From assembly GCA_900538555.1 (NCBI GenBank), contig UPYI01000004.1:182132-246131 (forward strand): a stretch of DNA of 64,000 nucleotides. The letters run 5' to 3'. This DNA comes from an uncultured Porphyromonadaceae bacterium (lineage in GTDB: Bacteria; Bacteroidota; Bacteroidia; Bacteroidales; Barnesiellaceae). The notes under the pieces are model-generated. The model was not told where the DNA came from, did not search any database, and worked only from the letters and a program-made list of their open reading frames with translations. Shown here one piece after another: positions 54,731 through 63,132 of this stretch. The position numbers and the translations under genes are program-made. Positions within the stretch are counted from its first letter, which is position 1, and each line of letters begins with the position of its first letter.

Positions 54731-56014
54731 TCATTCACTAACATCCCAAGGGAATATATAGTTTACTCCATTTATATCGACATAGATGGTCATGGAAACC
54801 CCTTTTTTGCGTTCAATATAGATATAGCCCGTAACCGTTTTTCCGGGATGTATGGTTGTTCTCTTCAAATACCCCTCCTCTTTGGCATTACGTTCCGCCA
54901 ATAACGCCTCATTGTATGCCGCAATTCTATTGCTGGCAATTATTCGGGCTTGATAGGCAGCTATACCATCATGAGTGGTTGTAGTAGAAGTCGAATGTCC
55001 ATAGGATGATGAGCGGGAGGATTTGCTTGTATAAGCATATCCTTTGTTCCCAACCGCCGACGTAGCCCCGTAATTCGAGGAATGCGAACTATAAGAAGTC
55101 TTGGTAGTGGAAGTTGAATACCCGGCGTTATTTGCTGCCAGATTTTCCATAACACCGACAAGTATCTTCTCCCCCATTTGGGCATCTTGGACTTTCTTTA
55201 TATACTCCTCCGCCGAATAGATTTTCAAGAAACGCTTCTCTCCCTTTTTGTTCATCAATACAGCGGAGGCTTCTTGGGGATCAAAATGTATCGGGTACAT
55301 CGAATGATTCGTAATAATGATCGGAACTTGGAAATACTTTCCGTAGTCGCTGACTTTATTGTTCGTCATACCGATCTTGATTCCATTTTTATTATAATAC
55401 GACCAAGTCTCCCCATCTTTGTATTCTACTGCCCTTTCATCCAATTCCGGGCTTTCATATATCGGTCGTTTATCGGACATCCTCACTTTACTGCAAAAAC
55501 CGTCCTGATTCGACATGACACAATAGTCGTACAAGGGCTCTCCATACCGGTATTCCCTTTGCATACAGACATTGTCTTCCTCCGAAAATTCCGTATAAAC
55601 GCCATGCAACCGGTCTTCTTTAAAATAAGCATGAAGCAGAACAAATCCATCTTCCCGATATTTGACATACTCCCCATCCCGCTTGCCGTTAATCCTATTC
55701 GCCTTTTCTGCGACCTTACCCGATGGATAGTAACTAACCCATTCCCCCGTAAAAACAGACTTCGAATCATCATATCTATCGATGGTAAGGTATTCCCCTT
55801 CCGATCGCAACTCCCCGGTAATATAGTAGTCCCTGAATCGTTTGCGGAAATAATGGTCATCAGTTACCTCCATAACCCTCATGTAGGAGGCAAAGATATT
55901 CGACTCTACCCCCTTCCACTCTTTATCATAGTACAATGTATCTATCTTCACTTGCCCGACAGTGGGAATCGCGATCAATAATCCAAATAATAAAACGATC
56001 TGTTTCCTTTTCAT
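54731..56014 (-). CDS. exported protein with MORN/YwqK-like repeats
   Basis: A 427-residue protein with a signal peptide (about 1-20). Residues about 60-200 hold repeats of the MORN/YwqK kind (ITGELRSEGEY, GEWVSYYPSGKVAEKA, GKRDGEYVKYREDG, DRLHGVYTEF), which form beta-hairpin ladders. A Ser/Thr/Tyr-rich linker (about 300-350) precedes a C-terminal segment containing a beta-rich end (GYIYIERKKGVSMTIYVDINGVNY). Proteins annotated 'YwqK family antitoxin' share these repeats, but with an export signal and no toxin gene adjacent an antitoxin role is not supported. Function unknown. Confidence 0.82.
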   Translation of the reverse strand: MKRKQIVLLFGLLIAIPTVGQVKIDTLYYDKEWKGVESNIFASYMRVMEVTDDHYFRKRFRDYYITGELRSEGEYLTIDRYDDSKSVFTGEWVSYYPSGKVAEKANRINGKRDGEYVKYREDGFVLLHAYFKEDRLHGVYTEFSEEDNVCMQREYRYGEPLYDYCVMSNQDGFCSKVRMSDKRPIYESPELDERAVEYKDGETWSYYNKNGIKIGMTNNKVSDYGKYFQVPIIITNHSMYPIHFDPQEASAVLMNKKGEKRFLKIYSAEEYIKKVQDAQMGEKILVGVMENLAANNAGYSTSTTKTSYSSHSSNYGATSAVGNKGYAYTSKSSRSSSYGHSTSTTTTHDGIAAYQARIIASNRIAAYNEALLAERNAKEEGYLKRTTIHPGKTVTGYIYIERKKGVSMTIYVDINGVNYIFPWDVSE

Positions 56015-56151
56015 TTTTTGTCCTTATACCGAGCCAGCGGATATTCCTCTGTCCCTCTGAAATTACACCAAGCCATACAGCCTGTAAAAACTTTTTATCT
56101 GATTCTCTTTACGGCGAAATTTACACTTCACCCGGCTTTCTTTACAATGGG

Positions 56152-56949
56152 TCAGAAAGAGAACCCGAATTTGAGGTTATAGCTACGTGCCCATTTCCTT
56201 TCGCTACGAGTGGAACTATAAAAATAGGAATCGTCGTCTTCGATCGTATGCACTTGGACAAGCCCTAATTCAAACCCCGTAGTCATGCGAATACCTGCCA
56301 CATTATAACTGACGCCAAATGACGGGGAGGCAAAAAAGCCCTTAATTCCCACAATGTCTTTTGAAAGATCTACATTATATCCGAGGTTGAGGGCAAAGTA
56401 AGGAGAGGTTTTCCGGTCCAAAAAATCGCTACGCAAATGCAGGAATATGGGCATATGCACTTCCAACAAAGAAGTCATCACTCCTATTCCGGCTCCAACG
56501 GCAAACTGAGGACAAGCCCGATAGCCATTGGTCATCGTAACTCCAAGTTCTCCCACCCAAGGAAGTATAGAAACTTCGAGCAACCCGAGATACCCCTTAG
56601 GTTTATTAAACTGTTTAGACGACTTATACGCAAGTTCTCCTTTTCTCCCCGCTTTTGGAATATCGAGGGCAGGATTTTCTTTTTTAGATTCTTCCCTTGT
56701 TTCCGGTTTTTGAACATTCCGGGTCACGATCTCTTCTTTTATTATTTTTTGAACATCTTTCATCCAAAAGAAGAAAACAGATCCGTCTTTCGCCCTAATT
56801 TTTATTGATTCGTTCGGAATAGTCTCAACAACCATTCCGTGCACAACCGACCCGTTTTTCAAATATACCACCTCTTCATATTCATTGGCGGAGAGGGTAA
56901 ATACCGCTACAAGGATTAACAGAGAGAAGAAGAACAATTTTCTTTTCAT
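56152..56949 (-). CDS. outer-membrane beta-barrel-like protein, paralogue of the 59.5-kb gene
   Basis: A 265-residue exported protein with signal peptide (about 1-21). The N-terminal domain (EYEEVVYLKNGSVVHGMVVETIPNESIKI) is an SH3-like 'LKNGS..G...' module also found in other Bacteroidetes envelope proteins; the C-terminal 150 residues have alternating hydrophobic beta-strands ending in ...YNLKFGFSF, with a terminal Phe typical of outer-membrane barrels. Its closest relative visible is the plus-strand gene at 59457. It shares orientation with the YwqK-like gene, 137 bp downstream of it. Confidence 0.85.
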   Translation of the reverse strand: MKRKLFFFSLLILVAVFTLSANEYEEVVYLKNGSVVHGMVVETIPNESIKIRAKDGSVFFFWMKDVQKIIKEEIVTRNVQKPETREESKKENPALDIPKAGRKGELAYKSSKQFNKPKGYLGLLEVSILPWVGELGVTMTNGYRACPQFAVGAGIGVMTSLLEVHMPIFLHLRSDFLDRKTSPYFALNLGYNVDLSKDIVGIKGFFASPSFGVSYNVAGIRMTTGFELGLVQVHTIEDDDSYFYSSTRSERKWARSYNLKFGFSF

Positions 56950-57164
56950 AAAGATTATTTGTATTATTTTATACTCGGGACAAATGTAGACAACTTATGA
57001 ATAGATATGCCGGTCAGGAACAAATAGTAATTTTATAAAAATAAAAATCGGAAGGAAAATACAAACAATCATCGCGGATTTTATACGTCTAAAATATGCC
57101 GCTCGATTTATTATTGTATCTTTGTCATTGTACTTACGGGTACGACAATTTAAAACCCTGCCTC

Positions 57165-57959
57165 ATGAAACAATATTTAGATCTGCTCCGCCACGTATTA
57201 GACAACGGAATTTCCAAAAGCGACCGCACCGGGACCGGAACGACCAGCATTTTCGGTTATCAGATGCGATTCAATCTGGAAGACGGATTCCCATTGCTGA
57301 CCACCAAGAAACTGCACTTGAAGTCGATTATCCACGAACTTCTATGGTTTCTGAACGGCGACACCAATGTGAAGTATCTGCAAGACAACGGTGTGAGAAT
57401 CTGGAACGAATGGGCTGACGAAAACGGTGATCTGGGACATATCTACGGATACCAATGGCGGTCGTGGCCCGATTACAACGGCGGTCATATCGACCAGATA
57501 AAAGAGGCTGTGGAAACAATCAAACACAATCCCGACTCGCGCCGAATCATTGTCAGCGCATGGAATGTCGCCGACCTGCCGTCCATGCACCTGCCTCCCT
57601 GTCACGCCTTCTTCCAATTCTATGTGGCGGACGGCAGATTGAGTCTGCAACTGTATCAACGAAGTGCCGATATATTCCTCGGCGTACCGTTCAACATCGC
57701 TTCATACGCCTTGTTGTTGCAAATGATGGCGCAGGTCACGGGGCTGAAAGCGGGAGATTTTGTCCATACGCTGGGCGACGCCCATATCTACAACAACCAC
57801 ATGGAACAAGTGAAACTGCAATTGTCGCGCGAACCGAGGGCTTTACCCCAAATGGAGATCAACCGACAAATCGACAGCATCTTCGACTTCCATTACGACG
57901 ATTTCAAACTTACCGGTTACGACCCGCATCCGCACATACCGGGGGTAGTTGCCGTATAA
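57165..57959 (+). CDS. thyA: thymidylate synthase
   Basis: Makes dTMP from dUMP with methylenetetrahydrofolate. The 264-residue protein matches the E. coli length, with the nucleophile Cys146 in LPPCHAFFQFYV, Arg residues in 'DRTGTGT' and 'DSRRIIVSAWN', and 'FDFHYDDFKLTGYDPHPHI' near the C-terminus. ATG at 57165 is fixed by the MKQYLDLL start. A TATCTTTG box (57118-57125) lies 40 bp upstream. The DHFR gene follows after 13 bp, the usual pairing because thyA oxidises folate. Confidence 0.98.
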   Translation: MKQYLDLLRHVLDNGISKSDRTGTGTTSIFGYQMRFNLEDGFPLLTTKKLHLKSIIHELLWFLNGDTNVKYLQDNGVRIWNEWADENGDLGHIYGYQWRSWPDYNGGHIDQIKEAVETIKHNPDSRRIIVSAWNVADLPSMHLPPCHAFFQFYVADGRLSLQLYQRSADIFLGVPFNIASYALLLQMMAQVTGLKAGDFVHTLGDAHIYNNHMEQVKLQLSREPRALPQMEINRQIDSIFDFHYDDFKLTGYDPHPHIPGVVAV

Positions 57960-57972
57960 AAAACAAAACGCC

Positions 57973-58464
57973 ATGCCTCTATTGTCGCTTATCGCCGCCG
58001 TTGCGGGAAACAATGCCATCGGGAAACAGCAGGACCTGCTTTGCCATTTACCGAACGACCTGAAACATTTTAAAGCCGTGACGCAAGGGCACACCGTCAT
58101 CATGGGACGACGTACATTCCTCTCCCTGCCCAAAGGGGCTTTGCCCAACCGGGTAAACATCGTATTGTCGGGCGGCGACACGGTTTTCCCCGGCACGACA
58201 CTCTGTCACTCGATACCCGAGGCTATGGCATTATGTTCCGGACAAGACGAAGTATTCATTATCGGAGGCGGCACACTCTACGCGCAGGCTATGGATCTCG
58301 CCGACCGGCTGTACATCACGCATATCCATCACGACTTTCCCGATGCGGATACTTTCTTCCCGGCAATCGACCCGGAACAATGGGTGGTTATCGAAAGCGT
58401 CGATATGCCTATCGACGAGAAACATCCGTATCCCTATTCGTTTGTCACTTACCGGCGCAAATAA
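57973..58464 (+). CDS. folA: dihydrofolate reductase
   Basis: Reduces dihydrofolate produced by thyA. The 163-residue protein starts MPLLSLIAAVAGNNAIGKQQDLLCHLPNDLKHFK (residues that bind folate and NADPH) and has IMGRRTFLSLP and GGGTLYAQAM. Translation is likely coupled to thyA. It converges with the PepSY-like gene, overlapping it by 16 bp at the 3' ends. Confidence 0.97.
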   Translation: MPLLSLIAAVAGNNAIGKQQDLLCHLPNDLKHFKAVTQGHTVIMGRRTFLSLPKGALPNRVNIVLSGGDTVFPGTTLCHSIPEAMALCSGQDEVFIIGGGTLYAQAMDLADRLYITHIHHDFPDADTFFPAIDPEQWVVIESVDMPIDEKHPYPYSFVTYRRK

Positions 58465-58919
58465 CTCAACTCCGGCATCCAATCGCCTTCCGGCGAAAAA
58501 CGCAATACGATTGCCGGATCGGTTATTTCCAACTCATACCCCCAGTCGCGGACCTCTACCCACACGAATCCCGCGCCGGAGTAGTGTGTCGCCACATAGG
58601 TCAGTATCCCGGAAGGCAGAACTGAATAAAGTACTTCGTCCGATAAAGCGCCTTGATGGGCTTCCATCTTCTGCCATTCTCCGGAACGATAGAAGCGTAT
58701 CTCAACCATATTTTCCAACAAAACAATGTAACGGGGTTCTCCGTCCACCTCTTCGGAATGCACAATCCGCTCGTCGGGATAATAAAGCGACAGAAAAGCC
58801 CGCGAACTTTCGGGCAACGCCCCCGAAGATATTTTTTCACTCTTACAGGAAAAGAGCAACAACAGGCACAAACATCCCACATACACGCCGTAACCGATAC
58901 GCAACCGATCTTTTATCAT
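58449..58919 (-). CDS. PepSY-like lipoprotein
   Basis: A 156-residue exported lipoprotein. The signal peptide ends LLLLFSC, so a Cys near residue 25 is the likely lipidation site. The mature part has two related halves with the 'x-Y-P-D-x-x-I' and 'EIRFYRSGEW' pattern of the PepSY-like (DUF2874) beta-lactamase-inhibitor-like fold common in Bacteroidetes. Role unknown. ATG at 58919 is chosen for the signal peptide; an in-frame earlier start lies in the intergenic region. Confidence 0.83.
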   Translation of the reverse strand: MIKDRLRIGYGVYVGCLCLLLLFSCKSEKISSGALPESSRAFLSLYYPDERIVHSEEVDGEPRYIVLLENMVEIRFYRSGEWQKMEAHQGALSDEVLYSVLPSGILTYVATHYSGAGFVWVEVRDWGYELEITDPAIVLRFSPEGDWMPELSYLRR

Positions 58920-59159
58920 AATACTATACCCATTTATATCCACCGGCTGAATGCCGGTGCTAATTTTCAAATAACAATCTACACGATTTCCTTGTTCAGA
59001 TCCCGGCAACACAAACTCCTTGCAATAAAACTGCAATCACTTTGCAATATTTTTAACATAAAAGCGTCCAAAACGACAACAAACAACCTTGTATTTATAA
59101 ATAAAGTTAAACCCAAACCATTTTTTATATCATTACTATTGCATATATAAAAAAATGCG

Positions 59160-59240
59160 TATCTTTGCAATGTGTTTTTCATGGTATTAGAATTAAGGTT
59201 AACGAAGATTGGTTGTCGAGAGGACAATCAATCTTTTTTC
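59160..59240 (+). ncRNA. candidate small RNA with promoter box and intrinsic terminator
   Basis: TATCTTTG (59160-59167) is followed within 40 nt by a strong terminator hairpin 59206-59234 (AGATTGGTTGTC / GACAATCAATCT with one G-U pair, loop GAGAG) and a T-run. The transcript would be about 65-70 nt and has no long open frame. I believe similar sequences occur in other Bacteroidales, but cannot confirm it here. No other gene lies in 58920-59456. Confidence 0.55.
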
Positions 59241-59284
59241 TTTTAGCCCCCTATCATCTGTCCAAAACCCTATTGCTTTCGTTC

Positions 59285-59362
59285 ATATTTATGCACCTTT
59301 TCTCCGCTCGGCATAGATCGAACAAGTTCGGCCCTGCTCTCGGCTTGTCGAAAACGTTTAAT
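59285..59362. repeat. single unit of the palindrome-core repeat
   Basis: TATGCACCTTTTCTCCGCTCGGCAT, core CGAACAAGTTCG (59319-59330), then GCCCTGCTCTCGGCTTGTCGAAAACGTTTA. It closely matches the 36.3-kb units. Confidence 0.85.
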
Positions 59363-59456
59363 TTTTTTCTTTATAAAATTACTATTCGCAAACATTGTGT
59401 TCAAGTATTCCAAATAATATTTATCTTTACGCCAAATAGAATACAAAATAAGTCTT

Positions 59457-60155
59457 ATGGAAAAGAAAATGCTTCTCTCCGCCCTATTCATCCTCATGGC
59501 GGTATTTTCACTCTCTGCAAAAGATTTCGAAGAAGTGGTATATCTGAAAAACGGATCGATCGTACGCGGACAAATCATCGAAACCATCCCGAACGAATCA
59601 TTAAAAATAGAAACGCAAGACGGGAACGTATTCTTTTTCAGAATGGAAGAAGTACTGAAAATGACGAAAGAGGAACCGTTCAAACGAAAAGACCACAAGA
59701 AATTCAACAAGCCCAAAGGATATTTCGGATTACTCGAAGGCTCAATCCCCTGCCTGATCGGCGAGATCGGGGCTACGGTCGTCAATGGTTACCGGGTATG
59801 TCCGCAGTTCGCTGTCGGAGGCGGTATCGGCTTTTTATTTTTCGGCAATTTAAATATCCCTCTATTTCTGCATCTACGCAGTGATTTCCTGAACCGACGG
59901 GTCAGTCCCTACTTCGCACTCAACCTCGGATACAACCTAAGCCTTTTCCAAAGCGATACATTCATCAAATACAACGGGTTCTTTGCCGCTCCGTCATTAG
60001 GTGTCAGCTATAATGTAGGACAATACCGCATGACTACCGGACTTGAATTCAGTGCCAACCAAGCATGGGAAAGCGACTACTACGACGAATTCGGATATTC
60101 CCAAAGCCGTATTTGGTTAGGAGCATTAAATATCAAAGTCGGATTCTCATTCTAA
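59457..60155 (+). CDS. outer-membrane beta-barrel-like protein, paralogue of the 56.2-kb gene
   Basis: A 232-residue exported protein with signal peptide (about 1-20). Residues 21-65 (DFEEVVYLKNGSIVRGQIIETIPNESLKIETQDGNVFFF) correspond almost position by position to the minus-strand gene at 56152-56949, and the barrel part shares 'GYRVCPQFAVG', 'LFLHLRSDFL', 'SPYFALNLGYN' and the terminal KVGFSF. A linker of about 35 residues in the other copy is missing here. The two flank thyA-folA in opposite orientations. Function unknown; an outer-membrane site is inferred. Confidence 0.86.
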   Translation: MEKKMLLSALFILMAVFSLSAKDFEEVVYLKNGSIVRGQIIETIPNESLKIETQDGNVFFFRMEEVLKMTKEEPFKRKDHKKFNKPKGYFGLLEGSIPCLIGEIGATVVNGYRVCPQFAVGGGIGFLFFGNLNIPLFLHLRSDFLNRRVSPYFALNLGYNLSLFQSDTFIKYNGFFAAPSLGVSYNVGQYRMTTGLEFSANQAWESDYYDEFGYSQSRIWLGALNIKVGFSF

Positions 60156-60224
60156 CCATAATCCGATAGAAATACAAAACCGGGATCTGCCGGTCCGAAA
60201 AACAGACGTTCCGGTTTACAACAA

Positions 60225-60260
60225 AAAAAACGGTAACACTTTGCAGTGCTACCGTTTTTT
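60225..60260. terminator. bidirectional terminator between the barrel protein gene and tsf
   Basis: Stem AAAACGGTA-CACT / AGTG-TACCGTTTT with a short loop; A and T runs on both sides. Confidence 0.85.
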
Positions 60261-60276
60261 CTATCTCTAACGAAAA

Positions 60277-61101
60277 TTATTCTTCGTTCAAAGTAACGCG
60301 TTTGCAAGCAATAGCTTTCAGTTCTTTGTTGCTGGACGAAAGATATTGAGCGATCGTTTGTTTTGCATCTTTCACGAATGCTTGTTCCATCAAGCAGACT
60401 TCTTGATAGAATTTGTTCAGACGACCTTGTGCGATCTTATCGAGCATCTCTTCTTTCTTGCCTTCCTGACGAGCTTTTTCTTTCGCGATTTCAAGTTCTT
60501 TCGATACGACATCAGCCGGAACTTCTTCACGGCAAACAGCGATCGGGCTCATTGCAGCAGCTTGCATAGCTACATCGTGAGCTACTTGATAATCGGTATC
60601 AGCCAAGTTGAAACCTACAACCGTAGCCAATTTGTTTCCCGGGTGGATATAGGCAGTCGTGTACGGAGCGCTGATAGCTTCGTAATATCCCAATTCCATT
60701 TTTTCACCGGTTTTACCGATTTCGTCTACGATCAAGTTAGCCACTTTCGAACCGTTTACGGTCAATTCTTTTACAGCTTCGATGTCTGCGGCTTTCGCAG
60801 CAATTGCAGCATCCAGAATAGCTTTTGTCAAAGCAACGAACGATTCGTTTTTAGCAACGAAGTCTGTTTCGCATTTCAAAGCCACGATAGCGGCGAAGTC
60901 GCCGTTAGCAGCAGCCAATACGCAACCTTCCGAAGCCTCGCGGTCTTCACGTTTAGCGGCAACAGCCTGACCTTTTTTACGAATAATCTCTTTTGCTGCT
61001 TCAATGTCGCCGTTAGCCTCATTCAAAGCATTTTTACAGTCCATCATACCAGCGCCCGTCAATTTGCGGAGTTTGCTGATTTCTGCCATTGTAACTGCCA
61101 T
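60277..61101 (-). CDS. tsf: elongation factor Ts
   Basis: Guanine-nucleotide exchange factor for EF-Tu. The 274-residue protein has the N-terminal UBA-like domain (MAVTMAEISKLRKLTGAGMMDCKNAL) and the core 'ALKCETDFVAKNESF' with the conserved TDFV motif. It follows rpsB after 96 bp on the minus strand, the usual order. It closes the rplM-rpsI-rpsB-tsf run. Confidence 0.98.
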   Translation of the reverse strand: MAVTMAEISKLRKLTGAGMMDCKNALNEANGDIEAAKEIIRKKGQAVAAKREDREASEGCVLAAANGDFAAIVALKCETDFVAKNESFVALTKAILDAAIAAKAADIEAVKELTVNGSKVANLIVDEIGKTGEKMELGYYEAISAPYTTAYIHPGNKLATVVGFNLADTDYQVAHDVAMQAAAMSPIAVCREEVPADVVSKELEIAKEKARQEGKKEEMLDKIAQGRLNKFYQEVCLMEQAFVKDAKQTIAQYLSSSNKELKAIACKRVTLNEE

Positions 61102-61197
61102 ATTATTATCTCCTTTTATTATTTTAATGGGTTAAGGAATGAAACGAACAAAGAGCGAGGTCTGATGGCCCCACTCTTTATCCCGTTTATCATTTGA

Positions 61198-62034
61198 TTA
61201 TTCTTCTTCTTTCGGCAAGAATTTTTCAGCTACATTAGCATTCATAGCTTCCGAATCTTCCGATTTTTTGCGGGAAACGCGAGCCTTTCTCTCTTTTTTG
61301 GGAGCAGCCTCTTCGCCTTCTGCGGCAGCAACGTCCACTTTTTCAGCTTTACGTTCTTCCAAACCTTCTGCCATAGCACCGCATACGGCATCCAAAATTA
61401 CTTCGATCGATTTAGAAGCATCGTCGTTAGCAGGGATAACGAAATCGACGTTCGTCGGATCGGAATTCGTATCGACCATTGCGAATACGGGGATACCCAA
61501 ACGGTTAGCCTCGCGTACTGCGATATGTTCTTTCAATACATCTACTACAAACAATGCAGACGGCAGACGGTTCAAATCGGCGATGCTACCCAATGTTTTT
61601 TCGAGTTTAGCACGCTGACGGGTAATCTGCAATTTTTCACGTTTAGAGAGATTGTCGAACGTACCGTCGTTGATCATTTTGTCGATGTTCGTCATCTTCT
61701 TCACAGCCTTGCGGATAGTGGGGAAGTTGGTGAGCATACCACCGGGCCAACGTTCGATAACGTAAGGCATATTCAGAGCAGAAGCCTTATCGGCAACCAC
61801 TTGCTTAGCTTGTTTTTTTGTAGCGACGAAAAGCACTTTTTTGCCGGCTTTTGCGATTGATTTCAATGCAGCAGCAGCTTCGTCTATTTTAGCAACTGTT
61901 TTATATAAGTCAATGATATGAATACCATTGCGCTCCATGAAGATGTAAGGAGCCATTGCCGGATTCCATTTTCTTTTCAAGTGTCCGAAATGTACACCGG
62001 CTTCCAATAACTGGTCGAAATTTGTAATAGCCAT
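61198..62034 (-). CDS. rpsB: 30S ribosomal protein S2
   Basis: Small-subunit protein located at the neck between head and body. The 278-residue protein has the conserved GVHFGHLKRKWNPAM and 'RWPGGMLTNF' segments and a C-terminal acidic/basic tail of about 50 residues beyond the core, variable among Bacteroidetes. A 7-bp hairpin lies in the 108-bp gap before it, where autoregulation by S2 could act. Confidence 0.98.
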   Translation of the reverse strand: MAITNFDQLLEAGVHFGHLKRKWNPAMAPYIFMERNGIHIIDLYKTVAKIDEAAAALKSIAKAGKKVLFVATKKQAKQVVADKASALNMPYVIERWPGGMLTNFPTIRKAVKKMTNIDKMINDGTFDNLSKREKLQITRQRAKLEKTLGSIADLNRLPSALFVVDVLKEHIAVREANRLGIPVFAMVDTNSDPTNVDFVIPANDDASKSIEVILDAVCGAMAEGLEERKAEKVDVAAAEGEEAAPKKERKARVSRKKSEDSEAMNANVAEKFLPKEEE

Positions 62035-62073
62035 TTTTCTTTTTATTATTTGTTTACATTCTACTTACTCAAC

Positions 62074-62109
62074 CGCAGAGTAGTTCCGCACTAAGCAGCC
62101 GTCTCTGCG
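62074..62109 (-). promoter_or_regulatory. leader hairpin before rpsB
   Basis: CGCAGAG (62109-62103 on the minus strand) pairs perfectly with CTCTGCG (62080-62074), enclosing about 22 nt, in the spacer between rpsI and rpsB. It lacks a T-run, so it is not a terminator and may be a binding site for S2 that controls rpsB-tsf. Confidence 0.4.
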
Positions 62110-62142
62110 ATTTGGATACTAAACCGAATAGGCTTGGGAACA

Positions 62143-62529
62143 TTAACGTTTGCTGAACTGGAATCTCTTACGAGCTTTGGGACGTCCCGGTTTCTTACGT
62201 TCAACAACACGCGGGTCGCGGGTCATGAAACCTTCGGCTTTCAATACCGGTTTGTCTTCCGGATTGATTTTTACCAAGGCACGAGCGATTGCCAAACGCA
62301 ATGCTTCTGCCTGTCCTTTATAACCGCCACCGTTAAGATTTACTTTAATATCGTATTTTTCAGCGACGCCCAATTTTTCGAGCGGTTGCTTAACAATGAA
62401 TCGCAAGATAGAAGAAGGGAAGTAAACGGACAAATCACGTTTGTTTACAGTGATAACTCCCGTACCTTCGTTTACGAATACGCGTGCTACTGCGGCTTTA
62501 CGTCTGCCTAATGCATTAACTACTTCCAT
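62143..62529 (-). CDS. rpsI: 30S ribosomal protein S9
   Basis: Small-subunit head protein, 128 residues, with the conserved C-terminal GRPKARKRFQFSKR tail that contacts the P-site tRNA and 'VNLNGGGYKGQAEALRLAIARAL' in the middle. It starts 5 bp after rplM, the universal L13-S9 pairing. Confidence 0.98.
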   Translation of the reverse strand: MEVVNALGRRKAAVARVFVNEGTGVITVNKRDLSVYFPSSILRFIVKQPLEKLGVAEKYDIKVNLNGGGYKGQAEALRLAIARALVKINPEDKPVLKAEGFMTRDPRVVERKKPGRPKARKRFQFSKR

Positions 62530-62534
62530 ATTTC

Positions 62535-62990
62535 TTATTTAAGAGTGTTAATATCTATTGTTTTGGGTTGTTGTGCAGCATGAGGATGTTCAGCACCTGC
62601 ATATACATGCAAGTTTCTCAACATTTGAGCGCCCAATTTATTTTTGGGGAGCATACCTTTTACTACACGGGCGAACAATTTGTCTTCGCCTTTTTTCATC
62701 AAATCGGCGGGAGAGAATTCTCTTTGTCCACCGGGATAGCCCGTAAAGTTCAGATATACGCGATCATCCCATTTTTTACCCGTTAATTTCACTTTGTCGG
62801 CATTGATAATAATCACATTATCACCGCAGTCTACGTGGGGTGTGAAGTTAGGTTTGTATTTGCCGCGCAACAGTTTGGCAACCTTTGCACACAAACGACC
62901 CAGCACTTGATCGGTTGCATCTACTACAACCCATTCTTTCGTTACAGTTGCTTTGTTTGCAGAAATGGTCTTATAACTTAAAGTATCCAC
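62535..62990 (-). CDS. rplM: 50S ribosomal protein L13
   Basis: Early-assembling large-subunit protein, 151 residues. Typical segments are WVVVDATDQVLGRLCAKVAKLLRGK, 'YLNFTGYPGG' and 'KGMLPKNKLGAQMLRNLHVYAG'. First gene of the minus-strand ribosomal operon, with promoter and a structured leader upstream. Confidence 0.98.
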   Translation of the reverse strand: MDTLSYKTISANKATVTKEWVVVDATDQVLGRLCAKVAKLLRGKYKPNFTPHVDCGDNVIIINADKVKLTGKKWDDRVYLNFTGYPGGQREFSPADLMKKGEDKLFARVVKGMLPKNKLGAQMLRNLHVYAGAEHPHAAQQPKTIDINTLK

Positions 62991-63029
62991 TGCTTAAAAT
63001 TTTAATTGTTAATTACTTAAATGCTTTTA

Positions 63030-63063
63030 GACACACACAACTTCGGACACAGAAGTCGTGTCT
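63030..63063 (-). promoter_or_regulatory. leader hairpin of rplM, candidate L13-type ribosomal leader
   Basis: On the minus strand GACACGACTTC pairs with GAAGTTGTGT-GTGTC around a 7-nt loop, 40-70 nt before the rplM start. Ribosomal leaders for L13 have been described in Bacteroidia; whether this one belongs to that family needs a covariance-model search. Confidence 0.5.
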
Positions 63064-63102
63064 GCCCTATAAATTTTCTCTAATTTGGTAATAATCGGCT
63101 TG

Positions 63103-63132
63103 CAAAGGTACTGTTTTTATCTGAAATACAAA
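63103..63132 (-). promoter_or_regulatory. predicted promoter of the rplM-rpsI-rpsB-tsf operon
   Basis: On the minus strand: TTTG (63132-63129), 18 bp, TACCTTTG (63110-63103). Confidence 0.6.

Noticed and set aside
54266..54904. 212-codon plus-strand frame across repeats and the argF' fragment
   Set aside because: It is a chance fusion: repeat units, the argF' duplicate read out of its native frame, and the antisense of the YwqK-like gene.
54731..56014. YwqK-type antitoxin of a toxin-antitoxin pair
   Set aside because: The protein has a signal peptide and no adjacent toxin-like gene; the name reflects only the shared MORN-like repeats.
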